From: AV40 sp038230255
GTDB taxonomy: Bacteria; Verrucomicrobiota; Verrucomicrobiia; Chthoniobacterales; UBA10450
DNA: 64,000 nt
Reading direction: 5' to 3'
Assembly (NCBI GenBank): GCA_038230255.1
Contig: JBBRNP010000003.1
Span: 186,001-250,000, forward strand
The position numbers and the translations under genes were made by a program. Under the pieces are notes generated by a model. That model saw only the letters and a program-made list of their open reading frames with translations. It was not told the origin of the DNA and made no database searches. Shown here piece by piece: positions 35,473 through 45,627 of this stretch. The stretch's first letter is position 1; each line of letters starts with the position of its first letter.

Positions 35473-36259
35473 TCAATCGCGCCGGCCACTTTTGGCCGCA
35501 TCGATCGCATTCAGGCGCCTGTTCCGGCCGCGCCCGAACCGCGATGTTCTCGGTCAAGTTGACCCATTGAACCGTGCCGTTGCCGTCGATATAAAACTCT
35601 GCCGGCCTCGCGATGTCGGCGCTCTTTGGCCCGGCCCCACGATGAAGCACGTCATAACGGCGAATGACCCCGGCGTCCGCATCCGAAAGTAGAGGAAAGG
35701 TGAAGCCCATTTTCTGAGAGTGCGCGCGGTTGATTTCCACGGAATCGACGCTGATCGCGGCGACGCGCACTCCGCGCGTTTGAAAATCTGAAAGGCGCTT
35801 CTGAAAACTCCGTAACTCGGAGTTACAGAGCGGTCACCAATGTCCGCGGTAAAAAATCAGGACCGCGCCGTTGGGAGAAATCAGATCGGCCAAAGCAATC
35901 GACTTTCCGGTTTGATCAGGCAACGCGAACTCCGGCGCTTTTTGACCAACGCGCGGCGCTTGTGCCGAGGTTGGCACCTGTCGAAGAACGTAGAAAATCT
36001 CGTAAGCAAAAAAGGCCAAGAGAAGGAAGGCAATAACCGTGAAGATCGACCCGAACACCGTGCCACGATAAACCTGCGGTCGTCCGAATGCTCGGAAAAG
36101 TCCGACCAAAAGCAGGATGGCGCCGACGCCGAAGAGGAAAAGGCTCGCCCACGGGAAATCGCGTGTTATCGGGAACGCCGCGAAAAATTCGTAACTAAAC
36201 AAGCCGCCGACAGCGACAACGAACCCGACCCAGAGCGGCCAATTCCATTTCCGTTTCAC
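35473..36259 (-). CDS. Candidate selenocysteine-containing membrane redoxin (UxxC), with probable 3' frameshift
   Basis: AhpC/TSA-redoxin family protein anchored in the inner membrane. From a GTG at 36257-36259 come three hydrophobic segments (residues about 8-95), then VGQKAPEFALPDQTGKSIAL and VLIFYRGHW. An in-frame TGA (35834-35836) sits exactly where the family has the first catalytic Cys of WCPxC. The same frame then continues as PLCNSELRSFQKRLSDFQ and VRVAAISVDSVEINRAHSQK, clearly redoxin, giving W-Sec-P-L-C. A 10-bp stem begins 3 nt after the TGA. Near 35515-35517 an extra base seems to shift the frame: removing it ends the protein as PEQALNAIDAAKSGRRD before TGA 35473-35475. As written, the post-TGA frame instead runs to 35363. 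A nonsense-mutated pseudogene is the main alternative. Confidence 0.72.
35808..35830 (-). promoter_or_regulatory. SECIS-like stem-loop behind the in-frame TGA
   Basis: On the mRNA, CUCUGUAACU and AGUUACGGAG pair over 10 bp (one U-G wobble) around a CCG loop, starting 3 nt after UGA. Bacterial SECIS elements are hairpins just downstream of UGA with a G in a small apical loop. Here the loop is slightly closer to UGA than is usual. Confidence 0.55.
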
Positions 36260-36292
36260 AGACTCACGAATACCGAGTCAGCACTCGATTGC

Positions 36293-36304
36293 AAGATCGA
36301 CATC
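36293..36304 (+). repeat. Dispersed 12-mer AAGATCGACATC in a divergent promoter region
   Basis: An exact copy of the window-wide 12-mer between the divergent redoxin (start 36259) and OPT transporter (start 36353) genes, where it is not constrained by an annotated protein. Confidence 0.6.
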
Positions 36305-36352
36305 CTCGAAAACGCTTGCGCTTTGTTGAACTTTTCTGAAAGGTCTCGGCCA

Positions 36353-38694
<2,342 letters not shown>

Positions 38695-38701
<7 letters not shown>

Positions 38702-39795
38702 GTTTCTACCGGCGAACGTTTGCCGTCTTCCGCGCTTCGCTGTTTCGCGCGTTCTTCGCCCAGAGTCGTGACGCGCAATTCCCAGATCTCATTGTCGATC
38801 TTACGAAAAGCGGTTTCCGAGAATTCATGAGGCGGCGACATCTTTTTCTTAAACCGCGCTACGCTTAAAAGCGCGCGGTCAATCTGCTCGCGCGGTAACG
38901 TGCCCAAAATCCGCTGCACGTTTTCGACTTCCGGAATCCGATGACAAATCATCACCAGATCGTTTCCAGCCTCGATCGCGAGGCGAATTGTTTGCTCGAG
39001 GCTATACCCATTCAGGATCGCGCCCATGTCGAGGTCATCGGTCATCACGAGTCCGTCGAAGCCGAATTCGCCTCGAAGAAGATCAGTGATCACGCGACGC
39101 GACAAGCTCGCTGGAGTTTTTTCCGGCACCAGAGACGGATACCAACCGTGACAAATCATCATGCTGTCGACCTTTTCGATAAACTTTCGGAACACCGCCA
39201 GTTCATTCTGGTCTAATTCTTCTCGTGTCCGATCTATCTTCGGCAATTCGAAATGCGCATCCGACTTTGCACAAGTGTATCCGGGGAAATGTTTGCCGCA
39301 GCTGGCGATCCCCTGCTCTCGCATTGCGTCGTTGAACGCGCCGGCGTTGCGCACCACTTGCTCGACCGTTTTGCCGTAACAGCGGCCGCGCAACGAATTG
39401 TCCGCGTTGTCGTCGAAAGAAATGTCGAGTACCGGACAAAGATCGAGATTGAATCCGAAAACACGCAACAACCGTCCAGTGATGTCGCCATGCCGCCGGA
39501 TAAGATCGACATCGTCCTTGTCGCGCAACTGCTGCGCATTTGGCGGCTCGTTCCCGATCAAGCGCAATCGCGACACACGACCGCCCTCTTGATCGATGGT
39601 GATGATCGGCTCCGTTTTGCTCAAATCGCGCAGATCATCGATCAGTTTGCGCAATTGGGGCGCGCTTTCGATGTTGCGTCCGAAAAGGATGAACCCGCCC
39701 GCCTGAACCCGCCGGAACAACTCGGCGCTGGCGGCATCCAGTTCTTTTCCGGGAACGCCGCACAGTATCAGTTGACCGAGCGAACTGTCGTTCAT
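38695..39795 (-). CDS. nagZ: GH3 beta-N-acetylhexosaminidase (NagZ-like)
   Basis: A 366-residue family 3 glycoside hydrolase acting in peptidoglycan recycling or beta-hexosaminide hydrolysis. Visible: ITIDQEGGRVSRL, GKHFPGYTCAKSDAHFELP (the NagZ loop with the conserved DxH pair; the usual GHG is GYT) and the nucleophile Asp in GLVMTDDLDMGAI. The ATG at 39795 begins at the usual domain edge; upstream frame to 39978 is antisense to nadD and rejected. Divergent from nadD, with a 12-mer motif between them. Confidence 0.85.
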
Positions 39796-39809
39796 AACTT
39801 CGGAACTTA

Positions 39810-39821
39810 GATGTCGATCTT
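39810..39821 (-). repeat. Dispersed 12-mer between nagZ and nadD
   Basis: Exact GATGTCGATCTT on the + strand (AAGATCGACATC on -) in the 53-bp divergent region between nagZ and nadD, independent of coding constraint. Confidence 0.6.
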
Positions 39822-39848
39822 GAGGGTGCGAACGAAAAAGCGGTTCGA

Positions 39849-40415
39849 ATGAGAAAAATCGGCATCTATGGCGGAACTTTCGATCCGATTCATCACGGCC
39901 ATTTGATTCTTGGGCGGCAAGCGTGCGAAGAACTCGGACTCGAGCAATTGATCTTCGTTCCGGCGGCGCTTTCGCCATTTAAAAGAGAGGCGCGCGCCAG
40001 CGGCGAAGCGCGGTTGTCGATGTTGCGAGCAGCAATCGACGGCCAGGACGGATTTTCGGCGGACGATTGTGAATTAAAGCGGCCGCCGCCTTCCTATAGC
40101 ATCGATACGGTTCTGCAAATTCGCGAGCGCGAACCGAAGGCGGAATTATGTTGGCTGATCGGAGCAGACAATGTCGGCGCTCTGAGCAAGTGGCATCGTT
40201 TCGAAGAATTGAGGAAGCTTGTGCAATTCGTGGTGCTTGATCGCGCTTGTCGCGGAGAGACGCAATCTTATCCAGTTATTCAACGAAACATCGACATCTC
40301 CGCGACAGAAATCCGAAACCGAGTTGCGTCCGGGCGCTCCATCCGCTATCTCGTACCACGGGCCGTGGAGGAAATTATTCGCCGCGAAAATCTTTACCGG
40401 GAGTCAGCGACATAA
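39849..40415 (+). CDS. nadD: Nicotinate-nucleotide adenylyltransferase
   Basis: Cytoplasmic enzyme making deamido-NAD from nicotinate mononucleotide and ATP. The 188 residues include the N-terminal GGTFDPIHHGHL (residues 8-19), PPPSYSIDTV, CWLIGADNVGALSKW and NIDISATEIRNRV, all family hallmarks. It is directly followed by rsfS, the common nadD-rsfS pairing; its TAA overlaps the apparent rsfS start (ATAA). Confidence 0.95.
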   Translation: MRKIGIYGGTFDPIHHGHLILGRQACEELGLEQLIFVPAALSPFKREARASGEARLSMLRAAIDGQDGFSADDCELKRPPPSYSIDTVLQIREREPKAELCWLIGADNVGALSKWHRFEELRKLVQFVVLDRACRGETQSYPVIQRNIDISATEIRNRVASGRSIRYLVPRAVEEIIRRENLYRESAT

Positions 40416-40774
40416 CCGCAAAACAGTTAGCCACGACCTGCGCCGAGCTCGCCTCGAACAAGAAAGCCGAAGACATCGTCGTGCTCGACTTGGCCGGCAT
40501 CTCCAGCTTCACCGATTTCTTCGTCATTTGCTCGGCATCGTCAGAGCCGCAGCTGAAGGCGATCGCCAACGAGATTGAGGCCCGATTGAGAGACGAACAC
40601 AACCTGCGCGCCAGCGCGATCGACGGTTTTCCGGCGAGCCAATGGATCGTGCTGGACTATCTCGAAGTCGTCGTCCACATCTTCCATCGCGACAAGCGCG
40701 CCTTTTACAGCTTGGAAGACCTGTGGGGTGACGCGGCGCGGGTCGCCTGGGAAACGGCCGCGGCAACGCGCTAG
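40412..40774 (+). CDS. rsfS: Ribosome silencing factor RsfS
   Basis: RsfS/Iojap protein that binds ribosomal protein uL14 and blocks subunit joining in slow growth. Family sequence begins at ITAKQLATTCAELASNKKAE and continues DIVVLDLAGISSFTDFFVIC and WIVLDYLEVVVHIFH. There is no ATG, GTG or TTG at the expected place: an ATA (40412-40414) overlaps the nadD stop and has GGGAG (40399-40403) exactly 8 nt upstream. The nearest ATG (40247) would add about 55 residues translated out of nadD. So either AUA initiates, or the base is a sequence error for ATG. Length from ATA is 120 residues, normal. Confidence 0.9.
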   Translation: MTAKQLATTCAELASNKKAEDIVVLDLAGISSFTDFFVICSASSEPQLKAIANEIEARLRDEHNLRASAIDGFPASQWIVLDYLEVVVHIFHRDKRAFYSLEDLWGDAARVAWETAAATR

Positions 40775-40787
40775 GTTAATTCTCGAA

Positions 40788-41504
40788 TTATTTGGGCGAA
40801 GGCGCTGGACTCGTGCTGCCCGCTTCCGGCGACTTCGCATCCATCAGCTCCACTTCGAAAATCAACAGCGAGTTCGGAGGAATTCCCGGTCGCCCTTGCT
40901 CGCCATAGGCCAAACCTGCCGGAATGAAAAGTTGAAGCTTGGAGCCGACCTTCATCAACTGGAGAGCCTCGGTCCAGCCTTTGATGACACCGCTGACCGG
41001 AAATGATGCCGGTTGACCGCGCTTGTAGGAACTGTCGAATTCCGTCCCATCCATCAACGTGCCGCGGTAATTTACCGTAACGCTGTCGCTGCTTTTCGGC
41101 TGTGCGCCGCTGCCTTCTTTCAAGACTTTGTATTGCAAACCGCTCGAGGTCGTCTTCACGCCTTCCTTGGTTTTGTTTGCGGCGAGAAATTTTTCCGCCT
41201 CAGTCCCGTTCTTTTGCGCCATCTCCGTTTGTTTCTGTTGCATATCTTTTTCGAATGCCATCATTGTTTCTCTGACTTCCTGCTCGTTCATGAGCGGTTT
41301 TCTAGCGGCCAAGGCGTCTCTGAATCCGGCCGTGAAGGCATCCTGGTTTACATCGACGTTCTGCTTTTTGAAATTAAAACCAACGTTGAGGCCGATGGCG
41401 TAGCTGGCCTTGTCCTTCAAGTCTTTCAACTGAGGCGGTTTGTCTTCCGCCAACACGCTGACTGCGAGGGACAAAGCAACGGCGCTAAATAGAATAGATT
41501 TCAT
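40788..41504 (-). CDS. Exported FKBP-type peptidyl-prolyl isomerase
   Basis: A periplasmic proline isomerase of 238 residues. It has a signal peptide (MKSILFSAVALSLAVSVLA), an N-terminal dimerisation domain of FkpA/Mip type (DKASYAIGLNVGFNFKKQ, then helices to EKFLAANKTK) and a C-terminal FKBP domain (VTVNYRGTLMDGTEFDSSYK, LFIPAGLAYGEQG). It would assist folding of outer-membrane or secreted proteins. The ATG at 41504 starts the signal; the longer frame to 41588 is rejected. Divergent from the lysozyme-like gene. Confidence 0.9.
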   Translation of the reverse strand: MKSILFSAVALSLAVSVLAEDKPPQLKDLKDKASYAIGLNVGFNFKKQNVDVNQDAFTAGFRDALAARKPLMNEQEVRETMMAFEKDMQQKQTEMAQKNGTEAEKFLAANKTKEGVKTTSSGLQYKVLKEGSGAQPKSSDSVTVNYRGTLMDGTEFDSSYKRGQPASFPVSGVIKGWTEALQLMKVGSKLQLFIPAGLAYGEQGRPGIPPNSLLIFEVELMDAKSPEAGSTSPAPSPK

Positions 41505-41566
41505 AAATTGGGATCGCGAATGTGATTGCGCTTTAATGTGGAACAGCGCAGAAGTTTGCAACGCTA

Positions 41567-42394
41567 GTGGAGAAACCGCGCTCGTCAACCCAACATCACG
41601 CTGGCCGCGTCCGGGCGGTTTGCGTGCTTTTTATTGCATTCGCCGGGACGGCTGGGGCAGCGGAAGCAGTTCGTATTTCCGATGCCGACGCGCTTCGAAT
41701 CGGGAAAAGAATTTGGCAAAATGAAAGTAACGGAACCGTGGCCGGCCTTACCGCCTGGAACGCCGGAGAAAATTTCGCTTCGCTTGGAATTGGTCATTTC
41801 ATTTGGTATCCCCAGGGAGTGCACGGTCCGTTCGAAGAGAGCTTCCCAAAACTGCTCGGGTTTGCGGGAGAGCGCCATGTAACGATCCCGGCCTGGCTCA
41901 ACCAATCGTCTGCCTGTCCGTGGAACTCGCGCGCCGAATTTTCCAAGGCTCAGAGTTCAAGCCAAATGCGCGAACTTCGGCAATTTTTGTCGCGGACAAT
42001 CGATCTTCAAGCGCAATTCATGGTCGCGCGTTTGCAACAATCGCTCGCCAAGATGCTCGACGAAGCCGTGCCCACAGATCGTGCGAATGTGGAGCGGCAG
42101 TTCGCGCGGGTGGCCGGCACCCCTCACGGCTGTTATGCGCTGGTCGATTACGTGAATTTCAAAGGCGAAGGTGTTTTGCACACGGAACGTTATCGCGGCG
42201 AAGGCTGGGGATTGCTCCAAGTGCTCCAACAAATGCACGGCCCCGAAAATGGTTCCGGTGCCGCGCGTGAATTTTCGAATTCCGCGGCTGCGATCCTGCG
42301 TCGGCGGGTCCAGAATTCGCCGCCGGAACGACACGAGGCGCGCTGGTTGCCGGGCTGGCTCAACCGCGTCCAGAGTTATCGCGAAAATTCATGA
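41567..42394 (+). CDS. Exported lysozyme-like hypothetical protein
   Basis: A 275-residue exported protein from a GTG start. The signal region is VCVLFIAFAGTAGAAEA. The sequence RIWQNESNGTVAGLTAWNAG followed by FASLGIGHFIWYPQG recalls phage-type lysozymes, where a Glu precedes a GIGH strand, but I cannot assign the family firmly. Two Cys (SSACPW and HGCYAL) may pair. The stop overlaps the ATG of an L,D-transpeptidase by four bases, so a cell-wall role is a reasonable inference. Confidence 0.7.
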   Translation: MEKPRSSTQHHAGRVRAVCVLFIAFAGTAGAAEAVRISDADALRIGKRIWQNESNGTVAGLTAWNAGENFASLGIGHFIWYPQGVHGPFEESFPKLLGFAGERHVTIPAWLNQSSACPWNSRAEFSKAQSSSQMRELRQFLSRTIDLQAQFMVARLQQSLAKMLDEAVPTDRANVERQFARVAGTPHGCYALVDYVNFKGEGVLHTERYRGEGWGLLQVLQQMHGPENGSGAAREFSNSAAAILRRRVQNSPPERHEARWLPGWLNRVQSYRENS

Positions 42395-42984
42395 AAATAA
42401 TTTGCTTAACGACAATCGTCGTCTTGGCGGTGATAGCGCTCGCGGGATTGGTTAAAGGCCAGTTGTTCCAGCCCAAGATGAAGAAACCGAACGAGCTGAT
42501 TCAAAAGCAAGCGCCAATGAAGGTGAGCCAAAACTTGCTGAAGCAAGCCACGTCGGACAATACCCACATTGTCGTTTCCATTCCGAAACAGCGCGCTTAT
42601 CTCATGATTGGCGAGGAAATCGTGGCCGACGCGCCGATTTCCTCCGGCAAACGCGGGCATAGCACACCGAGTGGACACTTCACGGTCATGGAGAAGGATC
42701 CGAATCATCACTCAAGCCTTTACGGCGATTTCGTCGACCGTTCAGGTCGCATCGTACGCGGGGGGGTTAGCGCCCATATCGATTCCGCCCCGAGCGGTAC
42801 GCACTTCGCTGGAGCGGCCATGAAATGGTTTCTTCGTCTCACCGGTGAAGGAGTCGGAATGCACATCGGGATTTTGCCCGGGTATCCGGCGTCGCACGGC
42901 TGCGTGCGCGAATCGTCCGAAGGCGCGAAATTGTTTTACGATCACGCCAAAGTCGGCACCCCGGTCGACGTCGGCGATTTCTAA
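42391..42984 (+). CDS. YkuD-type L,D-transpeptidase
   Basis: A 197-residue exported enzyme that forms 3-3 peptidoglycan cross-links or attaches proteins to peptidoglycan. N-terminal membrane segment (IICLTTIVVLAVIALAGLV), then the YkuD domain: VSIPKQRAYLMIGEE, RGHSTPSGHFTVMEKDPNH, MHIGILPGYPASHGCVRE with catalytic Cys171. Coupled by ATGA overlap to the lysozyme-like gene. Its stop converges with the end of cinA, overlapping by 4 bases. Confidence 0.92.
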   Translation: MKIICLTTIVVLAVIALAGLVKGQLFQPKMKKPNELIQKQAPMKVSQNLLKQATSDNTHIVVSIPKQRAYLMIGEEIVADAPISSGKRGHSTPSGHFTVMEKDPNHHSSLYGDFVDRSGRIVRGGVSAHIDSAPSGTHFAGAAMKWFLRLTGEGVGMHIGILPGYPASHGCVRESSEGAKLFYDHAKVGTPVDVGDF

Positions 42985-44210
42985 ATCAACTGTCGTCGCA
43001 ACATTTCAAACGCTGCTTGCGCGACAAGTTGCTTGAACGTCTCGCGGTCGCTTGGAAAAAATAGCTTCGTAATCTTGGTGTCGTTGCCGTCTGCGAGCGC
43101 GACGTAAACCGTGCCGACCGGTTTCCCCTCCGAACCACCACTCGGCCCGGCCACACCAGTCGTCGCGAGCGCATATGTCGATCCTGCGCGCTTGCGTGCG
43201 CCATCGGCCATGGAGCGCGCGACCTCTTCACTGACTGCGCCATGCTCCTTAATTAATTTCGGATTGACTCCCAGGAGGTCGGTCTTCGCCTCATTGGCAT
43301 AAACGACATATCCCGCCAGTAAAACCGCGGACGCGCCCGCCACATTTGTAATTCGGTTCGCGAGTAATCCGCCGGTGCACGACTCAGCAGTTGCCAGCGT
43401 TTGCTTTTTCTTCGTGAGCACTTTCACCAATACTTCTTCGAGCGTTTCGTCAGCCGTAGTGAAAATTGCGTCGCCCAGCTCGGCGCGAATAATCTGATCG
43501 GCCTGATCCAGGGCGGTCCGCTCGCCGATGATCCGAACATCAACTTCGCCCGGTCGCGCACAATAACCCAACTCGATTCCCGGGATCGCCAGAACCTTCT
43601 TGCCGATCGCTTCTTCGACCAGCGATTCGCCCATATATGCGATCTTGTAAAACCGCCGCTCGAATCGCGGCGGTCCTGTGACGATCGACCGCAAGATCGA
43701 CATCACCGAGTCGCGAAACATCGGCTGCAGCTCGCGCGGCGGACCGGGCAATAGAAAAATGTGCGGCGAACGAATCTTCGGGTTTACATCTGCTTTCAAA
43801 TACAACCCCGATGCGCTGCCGTTTTCGTTTGGAAGAATTTGCGCCCCATCCGGCACCCCGGCTTGTCGCGCGATGCTTGAAACCCATTTGATCCTGCGAG
43901 CTCGAAGTCGCGCTTTCAATGACGCGAGCAGCTCCGCATTCTCTTGCAATTTCAGTCCCAGTAACTCGGCGACGACATCGCGAGTGATGTCGTCGCTCGT
44001 CGGACCGAGCCCGCCGGTCACGAAAATAATTTCCGCGCGCGACACTAATTCTCGGAGTGTTTCGCCAATCGCCGCGCCGTCAGCGACCGTTCTTCGTTCT
44101 TCGATTCGCAATCCAAGCGAAAAAATTTCGCGGGCAATGAACGCCAGATGAGTGTCGTGCACGTCGCCCGCGAGAAGCTCGGTGCCGGTATTGAGAAGAA
44201 CGGCTCTCAT
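42981..44210 (-). CDS. cinA: CinA-family nicotinamide-nucleotide amidase / MoaB-like protein
   Basis: A 409-residue two-domain protein. The N-terminal COG1058 (MoaB-like) domain has TGTELLAGDVHDTHLAFIA and FVTGGLGPTSDDITRDV. The C-terminal CinA domain deamidates nicotinamide mononucleotide: AESCTGGLLANRITNVAGAS and ATTGVAGPSGGSEGKPVGTV. In some bacteria it is co-induced with competence, which is of interest given the dispersed 12-mer in this window. It is separated from clpX by a long hairpin repeat. Confidence 0.93.
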   Translation of the reverse strand: MRAVLLNTGTELLAGDVHDTHLAFIAREIFSLGLRIEERRTVADGAAIGETLRELVSRAEIIFVTGGLGPTSDDITRDVVAELLGLKLQENAELLASLKARLRARRIKWVSSIARQAGVPDGAQILPNENGSASGLYLKADVNPKIRSPHIFLLPGPPRELQPMFRDSVMSILRSIVTGPPRFERRFYKIAYMGESLVEEAIGKKVLAIPGIELGYCARPGEVDVRIIGERTALDQADQIIRAELGDAIFTTADETLEEVLVKVLTKKKQTLATAESCTGGLLANRITNVAGASAVLLAGYVVYANEAKTDLLGVNPKLIKEHGAVSEEVARSMADGARKRAGSTYALATTGVAGPSGGSEGKPVGTVYVALADGNDTKITKLFFPSDRETFKQLVAQAAFEMLRRQLI

Positions 44211-44217
44211 GAGAAGA

Positions 44218-44306
44218 GAACGTCCAACGTCGAACGCCCAACGTCCAATGTTGAAGTCAGAAGAGCCCTCTGTAATTCGGCGTTCAGCGTTGGGCGTTGA
44301 ACGTTC
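44218..44306. repeat. Long imperfect inverted repeat of CAACGTC/GACGTTG words
   Basis: Left arm 44218-44250 (GAACGTCCAACGTCGAACGC...) and right arm 44274-44306 (...GCGTTGGGCGTTGAACGTTC) are largely complementary and internally repetitive, with a period of about 8 nt. It lies between clpX and cinA, both on the reverse strand. Confidence 0.7.
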
Positions 44307-44323
44307 GGCGTTTTCTGCTGAAC

Positions 44324-45604
44324 TCAGGCTGCGTCTTTGTCCTGCTTCTTGCGAATCAGCGGAAGCTTTTTGCCGTCGACCACTGCCCGATTGATCGTGA
44401 CCTCGGCGATATCCTCCCGACTCGGCACGTCGTACATGATGTCGAGCATGATTCGCTCGAGCATCGAACGCAGCGCGCGGGCGCCGGTTCCCTTTGTCAC
44501 TGATTGCGCGGCCAGAGCACGCAAAGCGTCTTTGGTCACAGTCAGGCGCACACCTTCCATCGAGAAGAGCTTGGTGTATTGCTTGATCATCGCGTTCTTT
44601 GTCTCAGTCAGGATCGCGACCATCTCTTCTTCCGTTAGCGCGTCGAGCGAGCTGACCACCGGCAAGCGCCCGATAAATTCCGGAATCATTCCGAACGAAA
44701 GCAAATCTTCCGGCTCGACGTGACGAACCGCTTGTTTGCGCAACGCTTCCTCCACCTCGAGCGTCGGACTGCTGAAGCCCATCGTTTTTTGGCCGATCCG
44801 TTTTTGCACGATCTTGTCCAAGCCAATGAACGCGCCGCCACAGATGAACAAAATTTTCTCGGTGTTGACCTGGATGTATTCCTGATGCGGATGTTTCCGG
44901 CCGCCTTGCGGCGGAACATTGCACGTGCTGCCTTCGAGAATTTTCAGTAACGCCTGCTGCACGCCTTCGCCTGAAACGTCGCGCGTAATCGAAACATTAT
45001 CAGTCTTGCGGCCAATCTTATCGATCTCGTCGATGTAAACGATTCCGATCTCCGCTCGCTTCACGTCGTAATCGGCGTTCTGAAGCAAGCGCAAAATGAT
45101 GTTCTCGACGTCCTCCCCAACGTAGCCGGCCTCTGTCAATGTGGTTGCATCAGCGATGCAAAATGGAACATCGAGAATCCGCGCCAGCGTTTTGGCCAGC
45201 AGCGTCTTGCCTGAGCCGGTCGGTCCAATTAAAAGAATGTTGCTCTTCTCGATTTCAACTTCCGCCAACGGGTCGGGTTGAAACGCCGCCGAGGAATCAG
45301 TCGGTGGCGCAGCTTGCAGGACTCGTTTGAAATGATTGTGCACCGCCACCGAAAGCGTCTTCTTGGCGACGTCCTGACCGATCACATACTGATCGAGCAT
45401 GCGGCGGATATCCTGCGGTTTCGGAACGCGAATGTTGGAAGACTGCCGTCGCGCGTCTTCGTTCAGTTCTTTGTCGAGAATGCTCTTACAAACGTTGATG
45501 CAACTGTCGCAGATATAAACGCCCGGACCGGCGATCAACTTGCGCACCTCGGCGTGGCTCTTGCCACAGAACGAGCACATCGTGAGGTTCGTCGCGCGCG
45601 CCAT
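44324..45604 (-). CDS. clpX: ClpX ATPase subunit of ClpXP protease
   Basis: AAA+ unfoldase of 426 residues. N-terminal C4 zinc-binding domain (MCSFCGKS, ICDSCINVC, residues 10-39), Walker A GPTGSGKT (127-134), Walker B VYIDEIDKIG, sensor and pore-loop GYVGEDVENI. It delivers substrates to ClpP, encoded just upstream. Starts ATG 45602-45604, 23 nt after clpP. Confidence 0.97.
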   Translation of the reverse strand: MARATNLTMCSFCGKSHAEVRKLIAGPGVYICDSCINVCKSILDKELNEDARRQSSNIRVPKPQDIRRMLDQYVIGQDVAKKTLSVAVHNHFKRVLQAAPPTDSSAAFQPDPLAEVEIEKSNILLIGPTGSGKTLLAKTLARILDVPFCIADATTLTEAGYVGEDVENIILRLLQNADYDVKRAEIGIVYIDEIDKIGRKTDNVSITRDVSGEGVQQALLKILEGSTCNVPPQGGRKHPHQEYIQVNTEKILFICGGAFIGLDKIVQKRIGQKTMGFSSPTLEVEEALRKQAVRHVEPEDLLSFGMIPEFIGRLPVVSSLDALTEEEMVAILTETKNAMIKQYTKLFSMEGVRLTVTKDALRALAAQSVTKGTGARALRSMLERIMLDIMYDVPSREDIAEVTINRAVVDGKKLPLIRKKQDKDAA

Positions 45605-45627
45605 ATTTGCCCTTAAAAAAGCAGCTT

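Noticed and set aside
35834..35836. TGA in the redoxin read as a simple nonsense mutation
   Set aside because: Not fully excluded, but the TGA replaces exactly the catalytic Cys, the frame downstream is intact, and a hairpin follows; recoding explains more.
35840..36352. N-terminal extension of the OPT transporter
   Set aside because: Hydrophilic, non-family sequence antisense to the redoxin gene; the GTG at 36353 fits the family start.
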